Assembly (NCBI GenBank): GCA_040220855.1
Contig: JAVJVZ010000063.1
Coordinates: 1-64,000, forward strand
Direction of reading: 5' to 3'
Source of the DNA: JACKNG01 sp040220855
GTDB taxonomy: Bacteria; Pseudomonadota; Gammaproteobacteria; Ga0077536
Length of the DNA stretch: 64,000 nucleotides
Both the position numbers and the translations under genes were made by a program. Positions 35,413 through 45,130 of the stretch are shown here, in pieces; within the stretch, counting starts at the first letter, position 1, and every line of letters begins with the position of its first letter. The notes under the pieces were generated by a model, which saw nothing but the letters and a program-made list of their open reading frames with translations, ran no database searches and was not told the DNA's origin.

Positions 35413-37215
35413 CTATGCGCGTCGATCGTGCGCATCGAGCCACAGCGCCAGCACACTCAGGATCCAGACCAACTCACCGTAGTAGCCGGCCGCGCCCTCG
35501 CCGTGCAGGCGCTGCACGTCGCGCAGGAAGGCGACATCGAAGATGCCGCGTCGGGCGAGCAAGTCGAAGGCGTCCGCGGCCAGCGCGCGCAGGCCGTCAT
35601 CGCGTTGCATCCATACACCGAACGGCAGGCCGAAGCCGTGTTTGCTCTTCTCGATCACGGCGTCCGGCAGGAAACCGCGCGTGGCGTGCTTGTAGAAACC
35701 ACGCAGCATGCCGTCGCGCAGCAGCGCCGATGGCGGTACCCGGCAGGCCAGTTCGACCACCCGCTCGTCGAGCATCGGGTAAGCCACCTCGACGCCGGCG
35801 AGGTCGCACATGTGACTGACCTTGACCAGATCGTTGTCGGCCAGGGTGAACTTCCAGTCCAGGTAGAGCATGCGTTGCAGCGCACTCGGCGCGGTGCAAG
35901 CGGCATAACGCGCGCGCCACAGTGCCCAGGGCGCCGAACGATCGACACCGGCGAGAAACTCGCCAGAAAACACGCTCTCCGGCGCGAAACGGTTGAGAAA
36001 ATTGTACGACTGCAGCCGGTCGGGCAGGCCCATCTCGGCCTGCGCGATGTAACGCGCGCCCTTGCCGGCGAGCGGTAGCTGGCCCATGAACGGCAGCAGT
36101 CGGTACCCCCCCTTGAGCAGGGCGCGCAGCATGCCGGGCACGCGAAACCAGGCCTCGAACACGTTCTGATCCGTATAGCGCGTGTTCCCGGCAAACAGCT
36201 CGTCGCCGCCGTCGCCGGCCAGCATCACTTCGACACCGTGCTCGCGGGCGAACTTCGCGCAGTAGTAGGCCGGCACCACCGAGGAGTTGCCGAAGGGCTC
36301 ACCGTAATGTGCGGCGATCAGCGGCAGCGCCTCGGCGACATCACGCGGCGTGACGAAATAGGCGTGGTGTCGCGTGCCGAAATGCTCGGCGGCGATGCGC
36401 GCGAAGCCGGACTCGTCGTACCCCTCCGCATCGAAGCCGATGGTGAAGGTCGCGGCATCCTCGCGCGCGCGCTTGAGCATGCCGGCCACCGAGGAGCTGT
36501 CGAGGCCGCCACTGAGAAACGCCCCACAGGGTGGCCGCGCGGCCTCCCTCACGGCGGCTTCGAGCGCCTCGAGCAGGGCATTGCCGGACGGCACGGGTGC
36601 GCCGTCGGCGGCAAACTGGGGCTGCCAGTAGACCCCGGTCTCGGGGTTGCCACCAGACCAGCTCAGGCAGTGCGCCGGCCCGAGCTTCACGATGTCGCGA
36701 TAAATGGTCCGCGGTGCCGGAATGCAGTGGAAGAATACGTAGTCATAGATGGCCTGGTCGTCCAACACGGGACGCGCCGGCAACCCGGCGACGAGGGCGT
36801 CGAGATCGGTGGCGAAGCGCAGCGAGCCACCATCGGCGGCGACATATACCTGGCAGATGCCGAAACGGTCGTTGGCAACCGCCCAGCTCGTGCGTTGACT
36901 GTCGTAGCCACAGGCGACGAAGGGACCATGCAGGGCCGATGCATCGAGCATGCCGCTCGATGCGAAACCGGCAGCGAGGCGCTGGAGGACGTCGTCGGCG
37001 GGCGCAGCCGCGCCGTGCGGGCAGAACACCGCGAGCTGCGCGACACCCGCCTCGGCGGTGTACACGGCGCAGCCGCTGCTCGCGAGCGCCGCGGCGCCGA
37101 GTTCGTGCATGGCGGCCGCGCCGCCGCCGGTGCGGCGGCCGGCGGCCATGGTCGCGACAGTGGCGCTGCCGGCGGCAGGCGCGCTCGCGTCGATGCTTGC
37201 GCAGACGAAGATCAT
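35413..37215 (-). CDS. Asparagine-synthetase-like amidotransferase lacking the glutaminase Cys
   Basis: 600 residues from the ATG at 37215. The synthetase half is convincing: AFLSGGLDSSSVAGML (PP-loop), TFTIGFDAEGYDESGFARIAA, VMLAGDGGDELFAGNTRY and a KHGFGLPFGVWM tail. The N-terminal half has the Ntn-amidotransferase layout (VANDRFGICQVY), but the Cys required directly after the initiator Met is absent. The enzyme therefore cannot use glutamine by the normal route. In exosortase-A and O-antigen clusters such proteins are thought to make amides of uronic acids. It is transcribed divergently from the deacetylase (156 bases). Confidence 0.85.
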   Translation of the reverse strand: MIFVCASIDASAPAAGSATVATMAAGRRTGGGAAAMHELGAAALASSGCAVYTAEAGVAQLAVFCPHGAAAPADDVLQRLAAGFASSGMLDASALHGPFVACGYDSQRTSWAVANDRFGICQVYVAADGGSLRFATDLDALVAGLPARPVLDDQAIYDYVFFHCIPAPRTIYRDIVKLGPAHCLSWSGGNPETGVYWQPQFAADGAPVPSGNALLEALEAAVREAARPPCGAFLSGGLDSSSVAGMLKRAREDAATFTIGFDAEGYDESGFARIAAEHFGTRHHAYFVTPRDVAEALPLIAAHYGEPFGNSSVVPAYYCAKFAREHGVEVMLAGDGGDELFAGNTRYTDQNVFEAWFRVPGMLRALLKGGYRLLPFMGQLPLAGKGARYIAQAEMGLPDRLQSYNFLNRFAPESVFSGEFLAGVDRSAPWALWRARYAACTAPSALQRMLYLDWKFTLADNDLVKVSHMCDLAGVEVAYPMLDERVVELACRVPPSALLRDGMLRGFYKHATRGFLPDAVIEKSKHGFGLPFGVWMQRDDGLRALAADAFDLLARRGIFDVAFLRDVQRLHGEGAAGYYGELVWILSVLALWLDAHDRRA

Positions 37216-37371
37216 GGAATGAGCGATGGGATCAATGGGCGCGTAATGTATCGGCCGGGCCGGGCCAAGTATAAATGCTATGCTCCGCGCGGCCGCTAAG
37301 TCCGTCTCCAGGTACCGTAGAAGCGCCTCCCGCGCGGGACTGCCGGGGATACCACGAGGCACACGTCTTCC

Positions 37372-38361
37372 ATGATCGTCACCGCATCCAGACTGGCCCT
37401 AGACGCGGCCGCGCTGCTGCAGCGTCGTCTCTCAATCGTGCTCTTCCATCACGTCCTCCCGGCACCGGATCCACTGCTGCCGGACGAACCGGACATCGCG
37501 CGATTCGACGAACAGGTCGGCTGGCTGGCGCGGACCTTCGAGATCCTGCCGGCCGGCGAGGCGCTCGCCTTGCTCTATGCCGGCAAGCTGCCTCGGCGCG
37601 CGCTGTCCATCACGTTCGACGACGGCTACCGCGACAACCTCGAGCACGCACTGCCGGTACTGCAGCGCCACGGCGTGCGCGCCACCTTCTTCGTCACCAC
37701 CCGCCACCTCGACGGCGGCATGATGTGGAACGACCGCGTGATCGCGGCCGTGCGCGCGTGGCCCGAGGACACACTCGACCTGCGCGAGCACGGTCTCGGC
37801 GAAGTGGCCCTGGAAGGCGATCGCTGCCGCGCACTGCATGCCCTGCTGCCGCGCATCAAGTACCTGCCCGCGGCCGAGCGCGAGGCGCTCAGCCTGGCGC
37901 TGCTCGCGGCAAGCGGCGCTGCCGATACGCGCCTGATGATGAATGCCGAGGAGATTCGCGCGCTGCATGCGGCCGGCATGGAGATCGGCGGGCACACCGA
38001 CGGCCATCCCATCCTCGCCGGACTCGCCGATGCCGGCGCGCGCGACGAGATCGTGCGCAACAAGGATACGCTCGAGCGTATCCTCGACGCTCCACTCGAC
38101 ATCTTCGCCTATCCCAACGGCACGCCCGGGCGCGACTACGACACCCGTCACGTCGCCATGCTGCGCGAATGCGGCTACCGCTACGCGCTGACGACCGCGG
38201 CCGGCACTGCGAATACGCTTACCGATCCCTTGCAGGTACCGCGTTTCACGCCGTGGGATCGCGAGCGTGCACGCTACCTTGCACGCATGACGATGAACTA
38301 CTTCCGCCCGGCGGAGTATGCGCCAGAGGCGCCCGCGGTCACGGTCGACGCAGCGGACTGA
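37372..38361 (+). CDS. Polysaccharide deacetylase (NodB family)
   Basis: 329 residues. LSIVLFHHVLP, SITFDDGYRDNLEHALPVL (the NodB motif with catalytic Asp), GVRATFFVTT, MEIGGHTDGHPILA (metal-binding His pair) and FAYPNGTPGRDYD are all present. It has the size of exopolysaccharide deacetylases. The last 64 bases overlap the end of the convergent GT4 gene. It probably trims acetyl groups from the glycan made by neighbouring transferases. Confidence 0.93.
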   Translation: MIVTASRLALDAAALLQRRLSIVLFHHVLPAPDPLLPDEPDIARFDEQVGWLARTFEILPAGEALALLYAGKLPRRALSITFDDGYRDNLEHALPVLQRHGVRATFFVTTRHLDGGMMWNDRVIAAVRAWPEDTLDLREHGLGEVALEGDRCRALHALLPRIKYLPAAEREALSLALLAASGAADTRLMMNAEEIRALHAAGMEIGGHTDGHPILAGLADAGARDEIVRNKDTLERILDAPLDIFAYPNGTPGRDYDTRHVAMLRECGYRYALTTAAGTANTLTDPLQVPRFTPWDRERARYLARMTMNYFRPAEYAPEAPAVTVDAAD

Positions 38362-39536
38362 GCGTCCAGCACGCGGCAGAAGAGTTCGTACTGCCCGATG
38401 CTGGTCGATCGCCAGTCGAAGCGCTCAGCGTAAGCGCGCGTCGCACCACGCTCGGGGCGCGCAGCAAGGAGCTTGCGCACCCCATCAGCGATGGCACTGG
38501 GCGTACGGGACTCGACCAGAACGCCAGCCTCGGGCGCCGCCACCACTTCCGGTGTCCCCCAGATTGCCGTGGCAACCACCGGCGTGCCGCATGCCATCGC
38601 TTCCAGCAGCACGTTGGCCCACCCCTCGCGGCTCGAGGCGAGAACAAGAGCATCAGCGGCGGCGTAGAGAGCAGCGAGCTGCCCCTGTGGCCGCGCACCG
38701 AGAAAGCGCACCCTGTCAGACACGCCACAGCGCCGCGCCAGCGCGCGCAGCGCACCTTGCTCGGGACCATCACCAACCAGCAACAACGTCGTATCAGGTA
38801 GCTCGCGCAACGCTTCGATAGTGACGTGGTTGCCTTTGCGCTCGATGAGGTGCCCGACGGATAGCAACACGTCTCCCGTGAGCCCGAATTCGGCCCGAGC
38901 CGCATCCCGGTCGACTGGCCGGAAGACTTCCAGATCGACTCCATTACGAAGCACCGTGACCCGTTCCGGCCTTCCCCCGAGCGCGACGAGCGCATCTGCC
39001 AGCGCGCTACACACAGTGATGGAGGCTGCTGCCCGGGCCTCAGCCCACTGGATCGACTGACGAGGCCGCCGGAATGAGGGCAACAGGCTGAGATCGTTGC
39101 CGCGGGCCGTGATCACGACGGGGACGCCGAGTTCACGCCCAAGCATCACGGCAGCGACGCCATCCGGATAGTAATAGTGGGCGTCGATGAGGTCGAAATC
39201 GTAGCCCTCCTGACGCAACCGTCGTACAGTTTCGCGGGCGCCGTGGTACAGCAACCGCGGAGCGACGTGCCAGGAAAGCCCGGGCACGACGAGGTACCGC
39301 GGGTGCAGGATCGTAACCCCGTGCCGTTCCTCGCTGCGCGGCACGCGTGTGTACGCGGCATAGGCGCCGAATACCGGTGCGCTCGAAAAGAACCACGGCA
39401 CCGGTGCGACGACCTGCGCGGAGACCGGGCAGTCCGCCAGCAGATGGCGTAGCCGGTTCTCGACGAAGATTCCGTGGCGCGCCTGCTCGCTGTTCGGAAA
39501 GAGTGTAGAGAACAAAAGAATCTTGACAGCGCGCAT
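38298..39536 (-). CDS. Glycosyltransferase family 4
   Basis: 412 residues from the ATG at 39536. GT-B signatures: ILLFSTLFPNSEQARHGIFVENRL, FDLIDAHYYYPDG, VTVLRNGVDLEVFRP, LLSVGHLIERKGNHV, LLVGDGPE and the SREGWANVLLEAMACGTPVV donor block. This is a retaining transferase acting on the cytoplasmic face. Similar proteins are found in exosortase-A loci; donor unknown. Confidence 0.9.
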   Translation of the reverse strand: MRAVKILLFSTLFPNSEQARHGIFVENRLRHLLADCPVSAQVVAPVPWFFSSAPVFGAYAAYTRVPRSEERHGVTILHPRYLVVPGLSWHVAPRLLYHGARETVRRLRQEGYDFDLIDAHYYYPDGVAAVMLGRELGVPVVITARGNDLSLLPSFRRPRQSIQWAEARAAASITVCSALADALVALGGRPERVTVLRNGVDLEVFRPVDRDAARAEFGLTGDVLLSVGHLIERKGNHVTIEALRELPDTTLLLVGDGPEQGALRALARRCGVSDRVRFLGARPQGQLAALYAAADALVLASSREGWANVLLEAMACGTPVVATAIWGTPEVVAAPEAGVLVESRTPSAIADGVRKLLAARPERGATRAYAERFDWRSTSIGQYELFCRVLDAQSAASTVTAGASGAYSAGRK

Positions 39537-39922
39537 GCTCAACTCGATGGCTGGCGCGTCGCGGCGCGCCGGTGGATATTGCCGGAGGTATCGGCACTTT
39601 AACGCGATAACCTCACTGCGCATCCCGGCTCGTGCGGTCAGGCCCATGACCAGCGCCTTCCCGAATCGCCAGACTTTCGACTCGGCCTCCGTGCCGGCAA
39701 TATTCTAACCGTGCTTCTGCAGTGACTGGATGTACGCGGCAAGCGCCTGGGCCCTGCCGCAGGGCGTGCTTACGGGCAGGACTGCGCGTGGCGGTGCGTC
39801 TGTTTCCTGCCCCATGGCGGGTCATCGCACCCGCCGCCTGGCGTCATGCCCATGCTAGAGTGCCCGACCGCGCGGCCGCGAGCCGCCTCCCGTCAAGCCC
39901 ACGCAGGAGACCTTCACAGTCC
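39537..39922. other. Intergenic between divergent genes
   Basis: 386 bases between the GT4 gene and the PRISE-type reductase. It should contain promoters for both directions. I found no clear hexamers or operator. Confidence 0.4.
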
Positions 39923-41020
39923 ATGTCGAAGAAAAAAGTCCTCATCGCCGGCGCCTCCGGCCTGGTCGGCCAGGCCGCCATGCGCGCCTTCGCCGAGCAC
40001 GGCGACTACGAAGTGATCGCGGTATCGCGCCGTGCGCCGTTCAAGACCTTCGGTGCCAGCTTCGTCCCCGCCGACCTGCAGGATGCCAGCGCCTGTGCCG
40101 AACTGTTCGGCACCATGCGCGGCGTTACCCACGTCGTCTACGCAGCGCTGTTCGAGAAGCCTGGCCTGGTCGGCGGCTGGCGCGAGCGCGAGCAGATCGA
40201 GACCAATGCGCAGATGCTGCGCAATTTCTTCGAGCCGCTCGAACGGGCCTCCGGCGACACGCTCGAGCATTTCTCGCTGTTGCAGGGCACCAAGGCCTAC
40301 GGGGTGCACATCGAACCGTTCAAGGTACCGGCGCGCGAGAACCGCTCGGAGCGACACGACCTGCCGAATTTCTACTGGGAGCACGAAGGCTACCTGCGCG
40401 AGAAGCAGGCCGGGCGCGACTGGCACTGGACGATTTTCCGCCCGCAGATCATCTTCGGCCTCGCGCTCGGTGCGGCAATGAACCTGATCCCGGCCATCGG
40501 CGCCTATGCCGCCATCCTGCGCGAGCAGGGCAAGCCGCTGATCTACCCGGGCGGTCCGGGCAACCTGCTCGAAGCCGTCGACGCCGACCTCATGGCCAAC
40601 GCACTGGTGTGGGGCGCGACCAGCGCCGCGGCGCGCAACGAGATTTTCAACGTCACCAACGGCGATGTCTTCACCTGGAAGAACATCTGGCCGGCGCTCG
40701 CCGACATGCTCGGCATGGAGCCCGGTCCCGAGGAGCCACGCGCGCTCGGTCCGAGCATGCCCGCGGAGGCCGCGGCCTGGGACCGCATCCGTGAAAAGCA
40801 TGGCCTGGTCGCGCCGGAACTGGCCCCCTTCGTCGGCGAATCCTTCCACTACGCGGACTTCTGCTTTGCGTACGGCGCCGAGGGCTTCAGCGTCGAGCCG
40901 GCAGTGGTGTCGACCGTCAAGCTGCGCCAGGCCGGGTTTCACGAGGTGATGGACACCGAGGCGATGTTCCGCAAGTGGTTCCGCTACTTCGAGCAGGAGA
41001 AGCTGTTACCGCAGCCGTGA
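39923..41020 (+). CDS. PRISE-type SDR (5-beta-reductase/iridoid-synthase-like)
   Basis: 365 residues from the ATG at 39923, with AGGAGA 12 bases upstream. The NADP-binding LIAGASGLVGQAA is followed by EHFSLLQGTKAYGVH (Lys) and LPNFYWEHEGYL (Tyr), the catalytic pair of the PRISE group, then WTIFRPQIIFGL. Plant relatives reduce enone bonds of steroids or iridoids; bacterial ones act on small enones. The substrate is unknown. Although it stands among glycan genes, it may belong to the catabolic enzymes nearby. Confidence 0.87.
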   Translation: MSKKKVLIAGASGLVGQAAMRAFAEHGDYEVIAVSRRAPFKTFGASFVPADLQDASACAELFGTMRGVTHVVYAALFEKPGLVGGWREREQIETNAQMLRNFFEPLERASGDTLEHFSLLQGTKAYGVHIEPFKVPARENRSERHDLPNFYWEHEGYLREKQAGRDWHWTIFRPQIIFGLALGAAMNLIPAIGAYAAILREQGKPLIYPGGPGNLLEAVDADLMANALVWGATSAAARNEIFNVTNGDVFTWKNIWPALADMLGMEPGPEEPRALGPSMPAEAAAWDRIREKHGLVAPELAPFVGESFHYADFCFAYGAEGFSVEPAVVSTVKLRQAGFHEVMDTEAMFRKWFRYFEQEKLLPQP

Positions 41021-41263
41021 GCCGGCACACGGACGCCGCGGTACGCGCCGTGCTGCCGCCGCGGCGTCTTCAAGTGTGCCCCACATGCCGTCGATAGACC
41101 GATCGAGCGCGACACGGGATGGCGGCATGGAGTCGGAGTGGCGCCGCCGCGAAGCAGGATCACGGCACAGGAAGACCCAGGGCATGGCAGCAACCGACAC
41201 CACGTGGACTTCGCGTCGCAGCCGCGTACGCAGCGCGACGCACCAGGCACCCTCGACGCTGGC

Positions 41264-42418
41264 ATGAACGCCTCCCCTGCTCGGCTGCTCGTCGTCATCG
41301 GCACGCGGCCCGACGCGATCAAGATGGCGCCGGTGGTCGAGGCTCTGCGCGCTGCGCCAGGGTTTGAGGTCGTGGTCTGCGCGAGCGGCCAGCACCGCGA
41401 ACTGCTCGCACCGGTCCTCGCCGATCTCGCGCTCACCCCCGACCTCACCCTGCCGGCACCCGCGGCTAGCGCTTCGCTCGGCGCCACCTGTGCGAGCCTG
41501 GTCGGTGCCTTCGACGACTGCCTGGCACGCACGCAACCCACGCGGGTCATCGTGCAGGGCGACACCAATACCTGCTTCGCCGCCAGCCTGGCCGCCTTCT
41601 ACCGGGGCGTGCCGCTCGCCCACGTCGAGGCCGGGTTGCGCAGCGCGCGGCTCGACGCGCCGTGGCCGGAGGAATTCAACCGGCGTGTCGTGACACTCGC
41701 CGCGGACCTGCACTTCGCGCCCACCGCAACGGCGGCACAGGCGCTGCTTGACGAGGGCGTACCCGACGCACGCATCCATGTCACCGGCAACACGGTCGTC
41801 GATGCGCTGTTCGCTACGCGCGCGCGCCTCGATGCCGATGCCGAACTTGCCCGCCGTGCGGCGGCCGACCTGCCACGCCCCGCGCCGGGGCGCCGCCTGA
41901 TCGCAGCCACGCTGCATCGGCGCGAAGCAATCGGCCACGAGCTCGAGGGCATGTGCCTGGCACTGCGTGATCTCGTCGCGCGCCAACCGCTCGATGTCGC
42001 GCTACCGGTCCATGGCAACCCGGAAGTGCGCGCGGCGATTGAACGTATCCTCGGCGGCGTCACGGGAATCCACCTGCTCGCACCGCTCGGTTACCTGGCC
42101 TTCGTCACGCTGCTGCGCCGTGCGTGGGTGGTGGTGACGGATTCCGGTGGCGTCCAGGAGGAAGCACCGTCGCTCGACGTACCGGTCGTCGTCGCCCGCA
42201 ACGTCACCGAGCGCTCGGAGCTGGTGGTCGCCGGCGGCGCAGTCCTTGCCGGCACCGCGCGCGGGTCGATTGTCTCAGCGGTCGAGAGCCTGCTCGCCGA
42301 CGAGGCCCGTTACCACGCCATGCAAGTGGCGCCGAATCCGTTCGGCGACGGGCACGCCGCTGCACGCATCGTCGACGTGCTCAGACGCGACGGCGCCGCC
42401 AGCGCGCCAGCAGCGTGA
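41264..42418 (+). CDS. wecB: UDP-N-acetylglucosamine 2-epimerase (non-hydrolysing)
   Basis: 384 residues. VIGTRPDAIKMAPVVEALR starts the family pattern. The central HVEAGLRSARLDAPWPEEFNR, VTGNTVVDAL and VTDSGGVQEEAPSLDVPVVV belong to the WecB/MnaA GT-B fold. It interconverts UDP-GlcNAc and UDP-ManNAc in the cytoplasm, a precursor for surface glycans. Dehydrogenation to ManNAcA would need WecC, which I do not see here. The stop overlaps the end of the convergent VPLP-CTERM gene by 38 bases. Confidence 0.93.
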   Translation: MNASPARLLVVIGTRPDAIKMAPVVEALRAAPGFEVVVCASGQHRELLAPVLADLALTPDLTLPAPAASASLGATCASLVGAFDDCLARTQPTRVIVQGDTNTCFAASLAAFYRGVPLAHVEAGLRSARLDAPWPEEFNRRVVTLAADLHFAPTATAAQALLDEGVPDARIHVTGNTVVDALFATRARLDADAELARRAAADLPRPAPGRRLIAATLHRREAIGHELEGMCLALRDLVARQPLDVALPVHGNPEVRAAIERILGGVTGIHLLAPLGYLAFVTLLRRAWVVVTDSGGVQEEAPSLDVPVVVARNVTERSELVVAGGAVLAGTARGSIVSAVESLLADEARYHAMQVAPNPFGDGHAAARIVDVLRRDGAASAPAA

Positions 42419-43922
42419 GCATCGCCAGCACCGGGAGCAATGGCGCCGGCAGCGGCACGGCGGTCACCGCGAGGCGGTAGAAATCGCTGCCAATGACGGT
42501 GCTGAAACGCAGCCCCGCGGGCAAGGCCGGCAGCAGCAGGTCGGCGAAATCACCGCCAATGCTGGCCGCCAGCACGATGTCGAAGTAATCACCGAGCGTC
42601 GGCACGAAGCCATTCACGAGGCCGACCTGCAGCGTGCCGCCGAGCAGCGCTGCTCCGTCGGCGTCGAGCTGGTCGAATCCACCGGGCGCTGCGCTGCCGA
42701 GATCGACACGGAACAGGCCCGCCAGCGACAGGTCGCCGAGGACGTCGAAGCGACCGACGGGTACAAGCTGCTCACCGGGGTCGAGGATGCCTCCCGCGCC
42801 GACGCTGAGCGCACCATCGATGACACCCCGTCCCCCGAGCGTGCCGCCGGCAACGTCGACGCCGAACGGGCTGCTCGCACCGAGCGTCCCCCCGGCGAGC
42901 AGGGTTGTCCCGTCGAGCTGCTGGAAGCGATCGGTCAGTAGCGCTGCGCCCGCGTCGACCTCGAGCACGCCCCGGTTCAATGCAAGGTCAGTCACCGCGA
43001 CGCTGGAGGTACTGCGCAGCCCGAGCGTCGCGCCCGCATGGTTATCGAGCTCTGTCAGCGTGGCGCCGGCCGCATCGACTTCGAACTGACCAAAGTTGTC
43101 GAGCGTCGCCAGTGTTGCATTGGCGCCGGCCGCGAGCGCGACGTCGCCGTCGTTGGTCACGACATCGCTGGCATTCCACGTGGCGCCCGCGCCGCGCACG
43201 TCGACGCTACCCTGGTTGTCCAGGCTCCCGGTCACGAAGTGGCCGCCGTCGATGGCGATGACAGCGCCGTTGTCGACGCTGACCGTGCGCAAGGTACCAC
43301 CCGCGCTCGCCCGCATTTCGCCGGCGTTGGTCAGATTGCCCGCGATGTCCAGCTCGCTGCCGCCGGCTGCGATCGTCGCCAGTGTGCCGGCGTGGTTGAT
43401 CATGCTGTTGGCTCGCGCCACGGCTGCGCCGTCGATGGCGACCGTGGCGAAATTGTCGAAGCTTTCGGCCTCGAGCAGCGCGGCGTCATGCAGCTGCCAG
43501 TCGCCGCTACTGAACACGCCTTCGGTCACGCTGACCGTGGCGCCAGGTCCGTCGACCACCAGCGCTCCCGATGCCTGCACGAAGATGCGGCCGAAATCGC
43601 CCGTAGCGCCGGCGGCGATCCCGAGCGAACCGAAGCTGTCGATGGTGCCCGTAACGCTGAGCTGGCCGGCGGCGACCGTCAGCGCGGCGTGGCTGACGAG
43701 TTCCAGCGCGACGTTGCCGGCGGCGGACGAACTCACCGCACCGGTGTGGTTGATGGTGACGAAATCGCTCGCCGTCGGCACTGCCGCTCCGGACCAGTTG
43801 GCTGCGTCTTCCCAGGCGCCGTCCTCTCCGATCCACTCGACCGGCGCTGCGGCGCCGGATACCGCGTGCCAGGCGGTTGCGAAAACGAGGCCGAGAAGGG
43901 CTGCGCGGGGGAGATGTTTCAT
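42381..43922 (-). CDS. VPLP-CTERM protein with repetitive beta-helix-like body
   Basis: 513 residues from the ATG at 43922 (KHLPRAALLGLVFATAWHAV signal). The body is built of short Asn/Asp/Gly/Ala-rich repeats such as GNLTNAGEMRASAGGTLRT, resembling the passenger of an autotransporter. The end is VPLPAPLLPVLAMLTLLARW followed by RRRRV: VPLP, hydrophobic helix, Arg cluster. It lies 83 bases after the beta-helix gene at 44006 and could be the last gene of the synthase operon, so it may bind the polymer at the surface. It has no peptidase domain or beta-barrel. Confidence 0.82.
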   Translation of the reverse strand: MKHLPRAALLGLVFATAWHAVSGAAAPVEWIGEDGAWEDAANWSGAAVPTASDFVTINHTGAVSSSAAGNVALELVSHAALTVAAGQLSVTGTIDSFGSLGIAAGATGDFGRIFVQASGALVVDGPGATVSVTEGVFSSGDWQLHDAALLEAESFDNFATVAIDGAAVARANSMINHAGTLATIAAGGSELDIAGNLTNAGEMRASAGGTLRTVSVDNGAVIAIDGGHFVTGSLDNQGSVDVRGAGATWNASDVVTNDGDVALAAGANATLATLDNFGQFEVDAAGATLTELDNHAGATLGLRSTSSVAVTDLALNRGVLEVDAGAALLTDRFQQLDGTTLLAGGTLGASSPFGVDVAGGTLGGRGVIDGALSVGAGGILDPGEQLVPVGRFDVLGDLSLAGLFRVDLGSAAPGGFDQLDADGAALLGGTLQVGLVNGFVPTLGDYFDIVLAASIGGDFADLLLPALPAGLRFSTVIGSDFYRLAVTAVPLPAPLLPVLAMLTLLARWRRRRV

Positions 43923-44005
43923 ATTGAAAACGCTCAAGAATGTCGTCTCCGGGAGGAAGTCTGCAGGCAGGCTAACGCAACCGCTTCGGCGGTGTCGGCG
44001 CGCGG

Positions 44006-45130
44006 TCACGCGTTTGCAAGAGTTTGCGTATCGGCCGTAGCCGTCTCTACAAGGCCGTGCTCGGTAGCCCAAATCGTACCAGAGACCTGTGATCCCGCCG
44101 CGACATGGATTCGCGGCGCGGTAATCGTGGTCGGCATGGCGGGTGTACCCACCACGCAGCCGGCGGCAACGACGACCTCGCTTTCCGAGATCACCGGCCC
44201 CTTGACCAGGCACCCTTCGCCCAACACCACCGCCCCGCGGCACACCACCGCGCCACGCAGCACGCTGCCGGCACCACTGACCAGCTGCTCACGCGCCTTG
44301 AGATTGCCGTCGACACGGCTGCCGGCGCCAATCAGCAGGTTGCCGCGGGCCACGAGATGGTTCCGCACTGCGCACTGCGTGGGCAGTACGAGGTCGCCCG
44401 CCGCGCGCAGCGTACGCTCGTCCAGTGCGTGCAGCGCCGCCGTCGCCTCAGCATCGGGCCACGGCGTTCGGCGACTGCCCAGGGCCGCGGCCGGGCCACG
44501 CACCGCGCCATCGGAAGCGAACCGGATCAACGGCGCATTGAGGCGCTCGAAGCGAGTGCCCGCGCCGAGTGTCATCGACAAACCACTCGAAACCCGGCCG
44601 TACACCGTGCAGTCGGCGCCGATGTGCACGTGCCCCTGCGAGTGCAGCCAGCGTGCCACCGTGCAGCCGTCACCGAGGAGCACATCGGTACCGCCATAGA
44701 GAGCACGGTAGGTGGCGTTCGACCCGGCCACGATCTGGCCGCGTGCATAGACCTCCTGCGCGTAGACGAAGCCGCCCTCGAGGAGCAGGTCGCGCAGCGC
44801 GACGAGCATTACGTCGACCACCCGCGAGCGCTGCGTCGCCGCCGGCCAGGATGGTGGCGACGAGGCGCCCAGCACCCGGAAACGCTCGCCCGGGCGGTAC
44901 TCGCCCTGGTGATCGGCGGGCGGATTGTCCGCATCGATGCCTTCGCGCTCGAGCAGGTCCTGTACACGATCGCAGAAGCCGAGCGCGAAATGCCTGATGT
45001 TGGTGTCCTGTTCGCGCACCACGACGAGCGGCTGCGCATCGGTACGCGCGATCCATTCGATGATGGCCGGTAGAAAGGGCGCGCTGCATACGAGCGCCGC
45101 GAGCAGCCAGAAAGCCACGATCGCGCTCAA
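44006..45130 (-). CDS. Membrane-anchored beta-helix protein (bactofilin-like)
   Basis: 374 residues. A hydrophobic N-terminal anchor (about 3-25) is followed by a charged region. The C-terminal part is made of short repeats with Gly and hydrophobic spacing: LIGAGSRVDGNLKAREQLVSG, AVVCRGAVVLGEGCLVKGP, ISESEVVVAAGCVVG. These read as a left-handed or polymer-forming beta-helix, as in bactofilin-type cytoskeletal proteins. Its TTG start overlaps the stop of the GT2 gene (TTGA), so translation is coupled. A role as scaffold for the synthase is inferred from that. Confidence 0.7.
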   Translation of the reverse strand: MSAIVAFWLLAALVCSAPFLPAIIEWIARTDAQPLVVVREQDTNIRHFALGFCDRVQDLLEREGIDADNPPADHQGEYRPGERFRVLGASSPPSWPAATQRSRVVDVMLVALRDLLLEGGFVYAQEVYARGQIVAGSNATYRALYGGTDVLLGDGCTVARWLHSQGHVHIGADCTVYGRVSSGLSMTLGAGTRFERLNAPLIRFASDGAVRGPAAALGSRRTPWPDAEATAALHALDERTLRAAGDLVLPTQCAVRNHLVARGNLLIGAGSRVDGNLKAREQLVSGAGSVLRGAVVCRGAVVLGEGCLVKGPVISESEVVVAAGCVVGTPAMPTTITAPRIHVAAGSQVSGTIWATEHGLVETATADTQTLANA

